Source: Myxococcales bacterium (GTDB taxonomy: Bacteria > Myxococcota_A > UBA9042). From it: DNA of 64,000 nt. Shown here in pieces: positions 17,027 to 26,894 of this stretch. The stretch's first letter is position 1, and each line of letters starts with the position of its first letter. The position numbers and the translations under genes are program-made. The stretch is from the NCBI GenBank assembly GCA_947491025.1, contig CANLIC010000012.1, forward strand, positions 33,925 to 97,924, in the 5' to 3' direction. Under the pieces are notes generated by a model that had not been told where the DNA came from, ran no database searches, and was given only the letters and a program-made list of their open reading frames with translations.

Positions 17027-18361
17027 ATGGCGCGAACCTGGCTGCGCGACGCACGAGGCCAAAAGGCGCCGCCTTGGCGCGTGGCGGTGTTGCTGGTGCT
17101 GCTGGCCGCCGCCGGGTTTGCCCTCGCGGCGCGGCTCACCTCGCGGGTGCCGGTGGCGCTTGTACCGGTGCTGCCCGTCGAAGTGGACGAGCCGCTCGTC
17201 GCGTTCGAAGTGTTCGCGCGCGACCTGCCGGAGGTCACGGACCTGCAGTTCGTCGACTGGCCCGAGCGCGAGGGCCAGCCGGGACGGCGGCGCGTCCTGC
17301 TGGTGGCCCAGAAGGCTGGGCAGATCGACTGGATCGAGGTCGAGAGTCGGCAGCGGGGCGTGCTGCTGCGGGAGCAAGTGCGCACCGAGTCGGAGATGGG
17401 CCTGCTCGGGCTGGCGCTGAGCCCGCGTTTTCCCGCCGACCGCAGGCTTTTCGTAGACCTCGTGGCGGTGGCCGGCGAGGAGCTCCGACAGACGCAAGTG
17501 CGCGTCTACACCGTCCCGGCGAGCGTCGAGGCGCTGCGGGCAGGAGCGCTGGCGGCACCTGGGCCCATTGTCTTCCACATCGACCAGCCCTACAGCAACC
17601 ACAACGGCGGACAGATCGCCTTTGGCCCCGACCGCATGCTGTATGTCGGACTTGGCGACGGTGGCGCTGGCGGCGACCCGCACGGCTACGGCCAGAACTC
17701 CGGAGAGCTGCTTGGAAAGATGCTGCGCCTCGACGTCCTCGACCCGCCGCCCGGCCGCTCCTACGGCATCCCCGCCGACAACCCTTTCATCGTCGCGCCT
17801 GGCTACCGGCCGGAGATCTGGGCGCTCGGCCTGCGCAACCCGTGGCGCTTCTCCTTCGACGGCGCGGGCCAGCTCTGGGTGGGCGACGTCGGCCAGAGCG
17901 AGGTCGAGGAGATCGATGTCGTCGGCCGGGGCGACAACCTCGGCTGGAACGTTCGCGAAGGCCACCGCTGCTACAACGCCGACGACTGCGCGAGCGACGG
18001 GCTGCGGCCGCCGCGCTACGTCGCCCTGCACCCCGACAGCGTCTGCCTGACCGGCGGCTTCGTCTACGAAGGTCGGGCCATCGCGGCGCTGCGCGGTCGC
18101 TACGTCTTTTGCGACTACCTGCTGCCGTGGCTGCGGGCGCTGACGCCGGAGAGTACGGCGGGCGACGTCATGCGCGAAGACGGCCTGCCGGGCAAGGCGA
18201 CGACGATCGGCAGGCACGATGGGCTGTGCAGCACGATGGGCCGCGACCCGGATGGCGAGCTCTGGCTCGGCGACTTCCGCGGCAGGGTGCTGCGCATCGT
18301 GCCCGTGCGGCCGGACGGCGCCGACGGGAGCTCAGGCGCCGCCGCCGACAGCAACCCCTGA
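17027..18361 (+). CDS. PQQ-dependent sugar (aldose) dehydrogenase-like beta-propeller
   Basis: A 444-residue protein. GGGAG 5 bases before the ATG at 17027 favours it over the ATG at 17003. An N-terminal hydrophobic segment (WRVAVLLVLLAAAGFALAA) anchors or exports it. The propeller has the hallmarks of soluble aldose sugar dehydrogenases of the Asd/GSDH family: MGLLGLALSPRFPADRRLFV, YSNHNGGQIAFGPDRMLYVG followed by LGDGGAGGDPHG, ALGLRNPWRFSFD and WVGDVGQSEVEEID. The family oxidises aldoses in the periplasm with PQQ. Two Cys in GHRCYNADDCASDG are typical of proteobacterial and myxobacterial members. No PQQ synthesis genes are in view. Confidence 0.85.
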   Translation: MARTWLRDARGQKAPPWRVAVLLVLLAAAGFALAARLTSRVPVALVPVLPVEVDEPLVAFEVFARDLPEVTDLQFVDWPEREGQPGRRRVLLVAQKAGQIDWIEVESRQRGVLLREQVRTESEMGLLGLALSPRFPADRRLFVDLVAVAGEELRQTQVRVYTVPASVEALRAGALAAPGPIVFHIDQPYSNHNGGQIAFGPDRMLYVGLGDGGAGGDPHGYGQNSGELLGKMLRLDVLDPPPGRSYGIPADNPFIVAPGYRPEIWALGLRNPWRFSFDGAGQLWVGDVGQSEVEEIDVVGRGDNLGWNVREGHRCYNADDCASDGLRPPRYVALHPDSVCLTGGFVYEGRAIAALRGRYVFCDYLLPWLRALTPESTAGDVMREDGLPGKATTIGRHDGLCSTMGRDPDGELWLGDFRGRVLRIVPVRPDGADGSSGAAADSNP

Positions 18362-18380
18362 GCGCCGCGCCTCCGAGGTT

Positions 18381-21300
18381 TCAGGGCGCCTTGCGCACGT
18401 AGGTCAACCAGCCCTTGTGGTTGGCCGGACAGATCGCCATCTCGCCGTTGACGTGGACGATGTCGGAGGCGGCGCAAGCGCCGATGGCGCTCATGCCCGG
18501 CAAGACGCGGTTGGCGGTTGGGGTGTCGCCATTGCTGCAGCCCCAGCCGGAGCCGCAGGGCGTCACGGCGAATGAATCGTCAGCGCCGCAGGTCACGGCT
18601 TTGCCATTGACCTGCCACGTGCCCGGTACGGCGGTCTTGCCGGTCCACGAGAAGGGCTTGTTCGAGGCGGGCGACACCAGCGACTCCGGGCCGTTGACGC
18701 TGCAGCGCAGCATCACCTGGCCCTTGCCACCCTCGATGGTCGTGCCGAGCAGCGCCTTGACCTCGTCCACGCCAAAGGCGGTGGTGACGGCCGTCCAGCC
18801 ACCTCCTGCGGTCTCGTCGTCGCAGGTCGTCTGGCGCTTCGGATGCTCGCCGGCGCCGTCGACGTCGATCCAGGCGAAGGGCAACCCCTGGTAGGTTTTG
18901 GTCTTGGCGATGGCGGCGCAGGAGGGCGCGGCCGTGCTCTGGCTGGCGCCGGCGAGCTGGTCGCAGGTCTGGACGTCGAGGCGGAGCCGGAGGACGCGGT
19001 GGCCCGTGAAGTCTGCGACGGCAATCGTGCCGTCATCCATCATCGCCATGCCGGTCGGGTACGCGAGACGCGCCTCGTGGCCGAACCCCAACACCAATGG
19101 AGAATTGCCCACATTGCCAACCACGGTGTAGGCCGAGTGGAAGGGCTTGGCCCGCCTGACTAGCCCGTTGACGGTGGCCAGCAGGAGGTCGCCGTCCGGC
19201 AACAGGACGAGTCCCGAGACATCGACCATGCCAGGCCCTTGCAGGCCCAAGCCGTCGGCGTGCGCGCCCGAGTTCATCCAGCCGCGACCCAGCGCGAACT
19301 CAAGCGCACCGTCGGGCTGCATGCGGCGGAGCGTGCCGGCTGCATCGCCGATCCAGAGCACACCGCCCTTGCCAAGGGCGAGGCGGTACGGCGAGAAGAG
19401 GCGCGCAACGGGGGACTTGCCGTCGACGACGGCGGGTGAGCCGGGCATTCCGGCGACGGTGGTGACCTGGCCGTCGACCGCGATCTTGCGGATGACGTGG
19501 TTGCCGGTATCCGCCACGTAGATGACGCCGGTCGCCTCGACAGCGACGTCGCGCGGTGTCCAGAATTTGGCGCTGAACACGGGCCCATCCTCGTGGCCCT
19601 TGCTGCCCGAGCCAGCGACGAGCGTGGTATTGCCTTGCGGGCTCACGCGGCGAATGCGGCTGTTGTCTCGGTCAGCGACGACGGCGTTGCCGAGCGGGTC
19701 TCGAGCCAGGCCGGCCGGCGAGTTGAAGCGGGCCGTGCTGCCATTGCCCTCGACGTAGCCGGCGGAGGAGGCGCCGGCGAGGGTCGACACGACGCCCTCT
19801 GCACTGAGATGCCGTACGGAATTGCCCACCTGGTCGGAGATGAACAGACCGCCTTTGCCGTCAGAGCTGAGCCCGGCCGGGCCGAGAAACGCGGCGGTGG
19901 CGGCCGGACCGTCGACCATCTTGTAGTCGCCCTTGCCAGCCAGCGGCGTCAGCAGGCCGCCGGGGCGGCAGGTGCCGTGGTCGCATTGGCTGCCGCACTG
20001 GCCGGGCTTGCCGCAGAGGGTGCCGTTCGGGCGTGGCGCGTAGGAGCAGACGCCTTTGGCGACATCGCAGCTCGGCTCCTGGCAGGGTCCGCCGTCGGGG
20101 CAGGTGAGCTCCGGCTTGACGACGGTGTTCTTGCAGCCCGCTTTCGGATCGCAGACGTCGAGCGTGCAGTCGTTGCCGTCGTTGCAGCTGAGCTCGACGC
20201 GCTGAATCCGCACCACCCGATCGCTGTAATGCTCGCTCACCAGCAGTGAACCGTCCGGCAACATGGCGAGACCGGAGGTGCCGACCATGACCGCGCTCGC
20301 CCCTGGGCCGCCCTTGGGCTTGGCGCTAGGGGAGCTGGCCGTGCCGGCGATGGTCTGCAGTCCGCCCGCCGCCGTCCAACGGCGCAGCCGCCAGTTGCCG
20401 ACGTCGGTGATGAAGACCTCGCCTCCGCTGCCTACCTCGACGTCTTGCGGCTTGTCCAAAGCGCCGCCGAGCACACCGATTCCGTCTTGGTAGCCGATCC
20501 CGGTGCCGCCGGTCAGGGTGACGACGAATCCGTCTTGCATGCGCCGCAGCGCGTGGTCGCCTTCAGAGACGAAGTACACCGCGCCGCCCGGGGCGACATC
20601 GACGCCGGCCGGCGTGTTGAGCAGGGCCTGCGCGGCCGGGCCATCGGCCACGCCCGCGGTGCTGCCGGCGAGGGTCGTCACCTCGCCATCGAGGCCGACG
20701 CGGCGCAGGCGGTGGTTGGCGGAGTCGGCGACCACGATCGAACCATCGCTCAGCACCGAGACGCCGCGCGGGAAGTTGAAGCGGGCGACTCCGCCCTTGC
20801 CATCGGCGAATGCGGCGATCGCCGTCGGCTTGGCGCCGGCCAGGGTGGTGACTGCGACGTCGACGCTGACGATGCGGATGGCGTGGTTCAGCTGGTCTGC
20901 GACCACGAGGTCGCCGCCAGGCAAGACCTCAACGTCGCGTGGGCCCTTGAAGCGCGCTGCCTGCCGATTGCCGTCGGCGTAGCCGCCGTTGCTGCCAAGG
21001 TGTGCGCCGGCCAAGGTCGTGACGTAGCCGTCGGCCTTGATGAGCCGCAGGCTGTTGTTGGAGAAATCGCAAACCACCACCGAGCCGTCAGTAAGCGTGG
21101 CCATGCCGCGCGGGTCGTAAAACTGCGCCCAGGCGACGTTGCCGCCCAAGGGCAGCAGGACCCCGTCCGCGATCCCGCCTTCAGGCTGGCCATCGCGGCT
21201 GCCCGTGAGCCGCTGTACCGTGAATTTGTTGGCATCAGGCAGGCACTTGGTGCCGCTGCACTGGCTGAGGTTGCTGCAGGGGCTGCCGTCGTCGCAGGCC

Positions 21301-24300
21301 GCGCCTTCGGGGCGTGTTTTGGCGGTGCAGCCGATCTTGGCGTCGCAGCCGTCGTCGGTGCAGGAATTGCCGTCGTCGCAGCTCTTGGCTTTACCGTCCG
21401 GCAACTTGCAGGCGCAGTCGTTGGCAGCAGGGCCCGCCTTGCACGCGCCGGCCTGGCAGACGTCGCCGACGGTGCACGGGTCGCCGTCGTCGCATGCGTC
21501 GGCGTTCAGGACATGGACGCAGCCTTGGAAGGCGACGCAGCGGTCGATGGTGCAGGGCTTGCCGTCGTCGCACGAGAGGATGGGCCGGGCGACGCGGGCG
21601 ATGCGGGCGCTGCCTTCGGTGCCGATCAGCAAGCTGCCGTCGGGCAGAGCCACCAAACCTGAGATCGGGGTCAGGGACGCATTGGGTCCAAGGCCCGGCA
21701 CGATGGCGCCGCTCTTCTTGCCGGCGATAAGGGTCAGGCGATCGCCGTGCAGCACGGAAACGACGCCGCTGCTGTCGCCGATCCAGAGCCCGCCATCGGC
21801 GTCGATGTCCAGCGACAGCGGCAAGTTCACGGTGGAACCGAGCGGAAGGCCGCCGGTGGTGCTTTGGACGCCGCGGCCGGCCACCGTCACCACCATGCCG
21901 TTGGCGATGCGCCGGATGTACCCCAACCCGGTATCCGCGACGTAGATGACCCCACTCGGCGCACGCGCCAGGGCGCGGGGCTGGTTGAAGAGCGCATCGG
22001 CGAGCTTGCCGTCCCGCCAGCCGCTGATGGTGCCGACCAGTGTCGAGACCGTGCCGCTCGGCTGCACGACGCGGAGGCGGTGGTTCATCCGGTCGGCAAC
22101 GAGGGCGCCGCCCTGGCCGTCTGGGATGATGTCCTCCGGGGAGTTGAAGCGAGCCACGCCGGCTTCACCGTCGAGAGACCCGATCGACCCTTGGCCCGAC
22201 AGCGTGCTTACCATCCCGTCTGCGCCGAACCGCCGGATGCGGTTGTTCTGGCGGTCGGCGATCCAGAGGCTGCCGTCAGTAGCCGGCATCACCGCCGCCG
22301 GGTCGGCGAACCGCGCCTCGAAGGCTAGACCGTCCTTGTAGCCGGCCTGGCCCCAAGGCGCCCCGGCGAGCGTCGTCACGGTGCCGTCAGGGGCTCGCTT
22401 GCGGATCAGGCTGTTCGGGCCGTCGGCGAAGACGACGCTGCCGTCCGCCAGCAGCGCCATGCCCGTGGCCGACTGGATCCGGTAGGTCTGGGGCCCGCCG
22501 TCGCGCTCACCGCTGACGTCGGCGCTCTCGATGACGACCTTGCCTGCCGCGTAGCACTCAAAGCCGCTGCAGAGGTGGCTGGTGGTACAGGGGTCGTCGT
22601 CGCTGCAGTTGGCGCCCTCGGTGGCAGCGACAAAGCTGCAGGCGCCGGTGGCCTCGCTGCACGAGTCGATGCTGCAGGGGTGGTCGTCGTCGCAGATAGG
22701 CGCTGGCTTGGCGCAGATTCCGCTCTTGGCGTCGCAGCGGTCCAGGGTGCAGAGGTCGCCGTCGTCGCAGCCGTGGCGGCGTAGGGCGACATGCCGCAGC
22801 ACCACGTTGTCGCTGTCTGCCACCACCAGGTCGCCGAAGGGGTCGAGGACGACGTCGAGGGGGCTGCTGAAGCGCGCTGCGGCGCCGCTGCCCTCCTGGT
22901 AGCCGGCCTGGCCGCCAGCGAGGGTCGTGACCGCGCCGCCGGGCAGGACCAAGCGGAGCCGGTGATTCAAGAGGTCGGCGACGTAGATCTCACCGCTGAG
23001 GGCGACCGTCAGGCCGCGCGGCTGGTTGAACTTGGCGGCGGTGCCCGTGCCATCGGCGAATCCGGAGCCCGAGCCGGCGAGGGTGGTGACAAAGCCGTCG
23101 GCGGCGATCCGTCGCAGGCGGTGGTTGCCGGTGTCGGCCACGACGAGGCCGCCCGCAGGATGGACCGCGACTCCTTGCGGGTTGCTGAAAGAAGCGGCGG
23201 CCTTGGGGCCATCCGCGGTGCCGGACTTGGTGCAGGTGCCGGCAAAAGTGCCGACTTCGGCCAGCTTGAGGTCGATGCTGCGGAGGCAGTGGTTGTCCTT
23301 GTCGGCAACAAACAACGTACCGCCTTGCGCGGCGAGGCCGAACGTGGCGCGGAACTGGGCCTGCGCGCCCGGGCCGTCCTTGTAGCCGTAGCTGACGCCG
23401 GCCAGGTGCGTGACAGCACCGTCGGGAGCGACCTTGCGGACCTGCCACGTGGAGTCGCTGACGTAGATCGTGCCATCGCCGGCGACAGCGAGGCTGTTGA
23501 CGTTGGTGAAGCTGGCGCCGAGGCCGTCGCCAGCCCTGCTGGTGTTGGCGCCATCGCCGGCGAGGGTAGTCACCTGGCCGTCCATGGCGACGCGCCGGAT
23601 TTGGCCGCCGTTCTTGTTCGCGACGAGGATCGCGCCGTCGGGGGCGCGGGCGACCGCGGTGGGGGCTTCCAGCTGCGCGCGGAGGCGATGGCCGTTGGCC
23701 TTGCCGTTGCCGGCCTTGAAGGCCGCGACGAAGGGGCTGACCGCGACACCGACGATGGCGCCGCGACAGACGCCGCCGAGGCACGTCTCGCCCTTGCTGC
23801 AGGCGTCGCCGTCGTTGCAGGCAGCGCCGTCGGCCTTGCCCTGGCACTGAGCGGGATCCACGTTGCAGAGCGCGGACTTCGCGCCGGGGACGCACTTGCC
23901 AGCGGCGCAGGCGTCGCCGACGGTGCAGGCGTCGTCATCGAAGCAGATCGCACCGTCAGGGACCGCGAGGTGGTCGCAACCCGCGCCGGCGACGCAGGTG
24001 TCGAGGGTGCACGCCGACTTATCGTCGCATTTCGCGTCATTGGGCGTGAACAGGCAGCCGACCGTCTTGGCGCAGGCGTCCAAGGTGCAAGGCTGATTGT
24101 CGGTGCACAGGGCGTCAGTCGCCGCGTGTTGGCAGCCGAGGACCTGGTCGCAGGTGTCGATGGTGCAGGCGACGCCGTCGTTGCAGACCACCGTCGGCAG
24201 CGCCTTGGCGTCGAAGACGCAGGCCCCGCTCTTGACGTCGCAGCTGTCCAGCGAGCACGGGTTGGTGTCAACGCAGACCTTGGGAGCGCCGGCGGCGCAG

Positions 24301-26633
24301 ACGCCCGCCTTGCAGCCATCGCCGAGGGTGCAGGCGTTGCCGTCGGTGCACGTAGCGGCGTTCTCGAAGACCAGGCAACCCTGCTTGGCGACGCAGTAGT
24401 CGGTGGTGCAGAGGTTGCCGTCGTCGCAGGTCTTGGCTTTGCCGCCGACGCAGGCCTTGCCGCTGCAGGCCTCGCCGATGGTACAGGCGTCGCCATCCTC
24501 GCAGGGCGCCTTGTTGACCACGTTGAGGCAGCCGACCGCCTTGTCGCAGGCGTCATCGGTGCAGGGGTTGCCGTCGTCACAGGCCTTGTCCTGGTTGATC
24601 AATGGGTTGATGCAGTCGTTGCCCTTGCAGACCGTCGCCTCGGTGCATGGATTGCCGTCGTCACACGCACCATCGATGTTGGTGAGCAAGATCTCGCACT
24701 TGCCGGTCTTGGGCTGGCAGATCGACTGCTGGCAGTCGGTGTCGTTGACGTTCGGGCAGGTGATGACCGTCGAGGGCTTGACCTGGCAGCTCCACGGCAG
24801 ACTCGCGGTGTCGCAGAAGAGCGTGCCGTTGCAGACATTGCCATCTTCTTTGCCGGCGCAATCGGCGTCCTTGTGGCAGAGGCAGACGTCGGTGCCGGCC
24901 TTGCAGGCGCCATTCTCGCAGAGATCGCCGGTGGTGCAGGGCGCGCCGTCCTCGCAGATCTTGGCCTGATTCACAAAGGTCAGCGCACACTTGCCGGTCT
25001 TGGCCTGACAGAGCGACTGCAGACACGAGGTGTTGTCGGCGCTCGGGCAGGACACCACGGTCGCCGCGTTGAGCTGGCAGGTGGCGCTCTTGAGGTCGCA
25101 ATAGAGGTTGCCGTTGCAGAGGTCGCCGTCGTCGTACTTGGCGCACGCCTCGGTCGAGGCGCACTTGCAGGTGTTGGCGCTGTCGACCTTGCAGAGGCCC
25201 TCGGCGCAGGTGTCGACCGGCGTGCACGGCGAACCGTCAGCGTCGCACTCACTGCCGTCGGCCACAGGTTTTTGCGCGCAAGCGCCCGTCTTCGGCGCGC
25301 AGGTGTTCTTGGTACAGGCGGTGTCGTCGACGGTTGGACAGAGGACGACGGTCGCGGGGTTGGCCTGGCACGTGCCCGTCGATGGCGCGCAGTAGAGCGT
25401 TCCGTTGCAGAGGTCGCCGTCGTCTTTGCCCTGACAGTCCGCGTCCTTGGTGCACGCACAGGTGTTGGTCGCCGCCTTGCACACGCCGTCCTCGCAAGCC
25501 TCTTGCCCAGGCGTGCAGGGGTTGCCGTCGTCGCAGAACTCTTTGTTCGCTAGCGATTTCTTGCCGCAGAGTCCGGTCTTGGGTGCGCAGACGTTCTGGC
25601 TGCAGGCGGTGTCGTCGACGGTCGGGCAGAAGACCACGGACGCCGGATTGGGCAGGCAGGTGCCCGTCGCCTTGTTGCAGTAGGGCACGCCGTTGCAGAA
25701 GTCGCCGTCGTCCGTGACCAGGCAGTCGGCGTCGACCTGGCAGCAGATCGGCTTGCCTCCCCCGCACTTGGCGCCCTGACACGTCTCGCCGCCGCTGCAC
25801 TTGTCGCCATCGTTGCAGGCGGTGCCATCGGCCAGCGCCGCGAGGGTGCACTTGCCGGTGGTCTTGTCGCAGGCGTTGAGCAAGCAAGGGGTGTTGGCGC
25901 TTGGGTCGCAGAACACCACCGTCGCCGGGTTGAGGACGCAGGTGCGGGCGCCGTCGGCCTGGAGCGCGCAGTACTGGCTTCCGGCGCAGGCGTTACCGGC
26001 CTCAGCCGTCGGGCAGTCGGCGTCGGTGGAGCAGGTGCAGACGTTGGTGCCGCCTTTGCAGGCTCCGCCCTTGCAGGTGTCGTTCTTGGTGCACGAGAGT
26101 CCGTCGTCGCACGGCACATCGTTCGCGGGCGTCGCGGCATGCGGCAGGTGGACGCAGGCGCCGCCCTCGCAGCCATCGACCGTGCACAGATCGCCGTCGT
26201 CGCAGTCCTTGAGCGCCTTGGCCTTGCAGATACCGCTCTGGCAGCTCGCGGTCGAGGTGCACGCATCGCCCGCGCTGCAGAGCGCGTCGTCAGGTGCCAG
26301 CGCCACAACGCAGCCGAGCTCGCTGTGGCAGACCCAGCGCGAGCACGGATCGGGGTCGGCGCCGCAATCGACCGGCGCGGCACAGGGTTTGCCGGGGCCG
26401 ATGATCTCGACTTCTGCACTGGCGTCCAGGGTCGCACCGCTGTCGGTGCCTGCAGACACATCCGCCATGACATCGTCGCCGGTATCGCCAGCGCCGGCGT
26501 CGGCCCCGGCGTCCGTTTCGACATTTTCGTCCGGGCTGGAGCAAGCAGCGAGCCAGAGGACCCAGAAGAGCAGCAGCGCGTGCGCAACAGGTCGAGGCCC
26601 AGAGGGCGTATAGGGGCGGAAAGTGAAGGTCAT
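18381..26633 (-). CDS. Giant surface lipoprotein: cysteine-rich repeats, four NHL blocks, fibrinogen-like C-terminus
   Basis: A 2750-residue protein from the ATG at 26633 (AGGA 7 bases upstream); the frame extends further upstream but only over the divergent gene. The signal peptide has a perfect lipobox, LAAC, then an Asp/Ala tether. Layout by residue: Cys repeats about 65-960 (units such as CDDGNPCTPGQEACEDGVC and CNGTLYCAPSTGTC), NHL block 964-1280, Cys 1282-1360, NHL 1368-1680, Cys 1688-1798, NHL 1805-2145, Cys 2145-2225, NHL 2228-2555. NHL units look like IYVADTGNHVIRKIAVDG and VTTLAGSGSGFADG. The last 190 residues resemble a fibrinogen-like module (TTCDDETAGGGWTAVTTAFG). Probable role: cell-surface binding or adhesion; the ligand is unknown. 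Confidence 0.85.
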   Translation of the reverse strand: MTFTFRPYTPSGPRPVAHALLLFWVLWLAACSSPDENVETDAGADAGAGDTGDDVMADVSAGTDSGATLDASAEVEIIGPGKPCAAPVDCGADPDPCSRWVCHSELGCVVALAPDDALCSAGDACTSTASCQSGICKAKALKDCDDGDLCTVDGCEGGACVHLPHAATPANDVPCDDGLSCTKNDTCKGGACKGGTNVCTCSTDADCPTAEAGNACAGSQYCALQADGARTCVLNPATVVFCDPSANTPCLLNACDKTTGKCTLAALADGTACNDGDKCSGGETCQGAKCGGGKPICCQVDADCLVTDDGDFCNGVPYCNKATGTCLPNPASVVFCPTVDDTACSQNVCAPKTGLCGKKSLANKEFCDDGNPCTPGQEACEDGVCKAATNTCACTKDADCQGKDDGDLCNGTLYCAPSTGTCQANPATVVLCPTVDDTACTKNTCAPKTGACAQKPVADGSECDADGSPCTPVDTCAEGLCKVDSANTCKCASTEACAKYDDGDLCNGNLYCDLKSATCQLNAATVVSCPSADNTSCLQSLCQAKTGKCALTFVNQAKICEDGAPCTTGDLCENGACKAGTDVCLCHKDADCAGKEDGNVCNGTLFCDTASLPWSCQVKPSTVITCPNVNDTDCQQSICQPKTGKCEILLTNIDGACDDGNPCTEATVCKGNDCINPLINQDKACDDGNPCTDDACDKAVGCLNVVNKAPCEDGDACTIGEACSGKACVGGKAKTCDDGNLCTTDYCVAKQGCLVFENAATCTDGNACTLGDGCKAGVCAAGAPKVCVDTNPCSLDSCDVKSGACVFDAKALPTVVCNDGVACTIDTCDQVLGCQHAATDALCTDNQPCTLDACAKTVGCLFTPNDAKCDDKSACTLDTCVAGAGCDHLAVPDGAICFDDDACTVGDACAAGKCVPGAKSALCNVDPAQCQGKADGAACNDGDACSKGETCLGGVCRGAIVGVAVSPFVAAFKAGNGKANGHRLRAQLEAPTAVARAPDGAILVANKNGGQIRRVAMDGQVTTLAGDGANTSRAGDGLGASFTNVNSLAVAGDGTIYVSDSTWQVRKVAPDGAVTHLAGVSYGYKDGPGAQAQFRATFGLAAQGGTLFVADKDNHCLRSIDLKLAEVGTFAGTCTKSGTADGPKAAASFSNPQGVAVHPAGGLVVADTGNHRLRRIAADGFVTTLAGSGSGFADGTGTAAKFNQPRGLTVALSGEIYVADLLNHRLRLVLPGGAVTTLAGGQAGYQEGSGAAARFSSPLDVVLDPFGDLVVADSDNVVLRHVALRRHGCDDGDLCTLDRCDAKSGICAKPAPICDDDHPCSIDSCSEATGACSFVAATEGANCSDDDPCTTSHLCSGFECYAAGKVVIESADVSGERDGGPQTYRIQSATGMALLADGSVVFADGPNSLIRKRAPDGTVTTLAGAPWGQAGYKDGLAFEARFADPAAVMPATDGSLWIADRQNNRIRRFGADGMVSTLSGQGSIGSLDGEAGVARFNSPEDIIPDGQGGALVADRMNHRLRVVQPSGTVSTLVGTISGWRDGKLADALFNQPRALARAPSGVIYVADTGLGYIRRIANGMVVTVAGRGVQSTTGGLPLGSTVNLPLSLDIDADGGLWIGDSSGVVSVLHGDRLTLIAGKKSGAIVPGLGPNASLTPISGLVALPDGSLLIGTEGSARIARVARPILSCDDGKPCTIDRCVAFQGCVHVLNADACDDGDPCTVGDVCQAGACKAGPAANDCACKLPDGKAKSCDDGNSCTDDGCDAKIGCTAKTRPEGAACDDGSPCSNLSQCSGTKCLPDANKFTVQRLTGSRDGQPEGGIADGVLLPLGGNVAWAQFYDPRGMATLTDGSVVVCDFSNNSLRLIKADGYVTTLAGAHLGSNGGYADGNRQAARFKGPRDVEVLPGGDLVVADQLNHAIRIVSVDVAVTTLAGAKPTAIAAFADGKGGVARFNFPRGVSVLSDGSIVVADSANHRLRRVGLDGEVTTLAGSTAGVADGPAAQALLNTPAGVDVAPGGAVYFVSEGDHALRRMQDGFVVTLTGGTGIGYQDGIGVLGGALDKPQDVEVGSGGEVFITDVGNWRLRRWTAAGGLQTIAGTASSPSAKPKGGPGASAVMVGTSGLAMLPDGSLLVSEHYSDRVVRIQRVELSCNDGNDCTLDVCDPKAGCKNTVVKPELTCPDGGPCQEPSCDVAKGVCSYAPRPNGTLCGKPGQCGSQCDHGTCRPGGLLTPLAGKGDYKMVDGPAATAAFLGPAGLSSDGKGGLFISDQVGNSVRHLSAEGVVSTLAGASSAGYVEGNGSTARFNSPAGLARDPLGNAVVADRDNSRIRRVSPQGNTTLVAGSGSKGHEDGPVFSAKFWTPRDVAVEATGVIYVADTGNHVIRKIAVDGQVTTVAGMPGSPAVVDGKSPVARLFSPYRLALGKGGVLWIGDAAGTLRRMQPDGALEFALGRGWMNSGAHADGLGLQGPGMVDVSGLVLLPDGDLLLATVNGLVRRAKPFHSAYTVVGNVGNSPLVLGFGHEARLAYPTGMAMMDDGTIAVADFTGHRVLRLRLDVQTCDQLAGASQSTAAPSCAAIAKTKTYQGLPFAWIDVDGAGEHPKRQTTCDDETAGGGWTAVTTAFGVDEVKALLGTTIEGGKGQVMLRCSVNGPESLVSPASNKPFSWTGKTAVPGTWQVNGKAVTCGADDSFAVTPCGSGWGCSNGDTPTANRVLPGMSAIGACAASDIVHVNGEMAICPANHKGWLTYVRKAP

Positions 26634-26894
26634 CTCGGTTCCTGCCGTCGCCGTCAGTCGGGGTGGCTGCGTCTGACCGCGATCGTAGAGAAGACGCTGC
26701 TGACGCGCAATGTCGACGTTTGGCGGCAGGGCTTTCGGCCCCGGGTCGGGCGCGACGGGCCTCGCACAGGGTGGCACGCCGCAGGGCGACTGCGGGGACG
26801 GCGCCCTGGCGGCATGGGTGGGCGACAATCGACGAAAGAATGCCACCGCGCTGGCCGCCTTGACAGCCCAACCCCTCAAAGGTACGCATGAAGC

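Noticed and set aside
18362..18380. A possible terminator between the convergent sugar dehydrogenase-like and giant lipoprotein genes
   Set aside because: The spacer is 19 bases and shows no convincing hairpin with a T-run.
22791..25553. A 920-codon open frame opposite the giant NHL lipoprotein
   Set aside because: The same mirror effect: repeats of ADVGAG/GAVVDGVA type reflect the sense-strand repeats.
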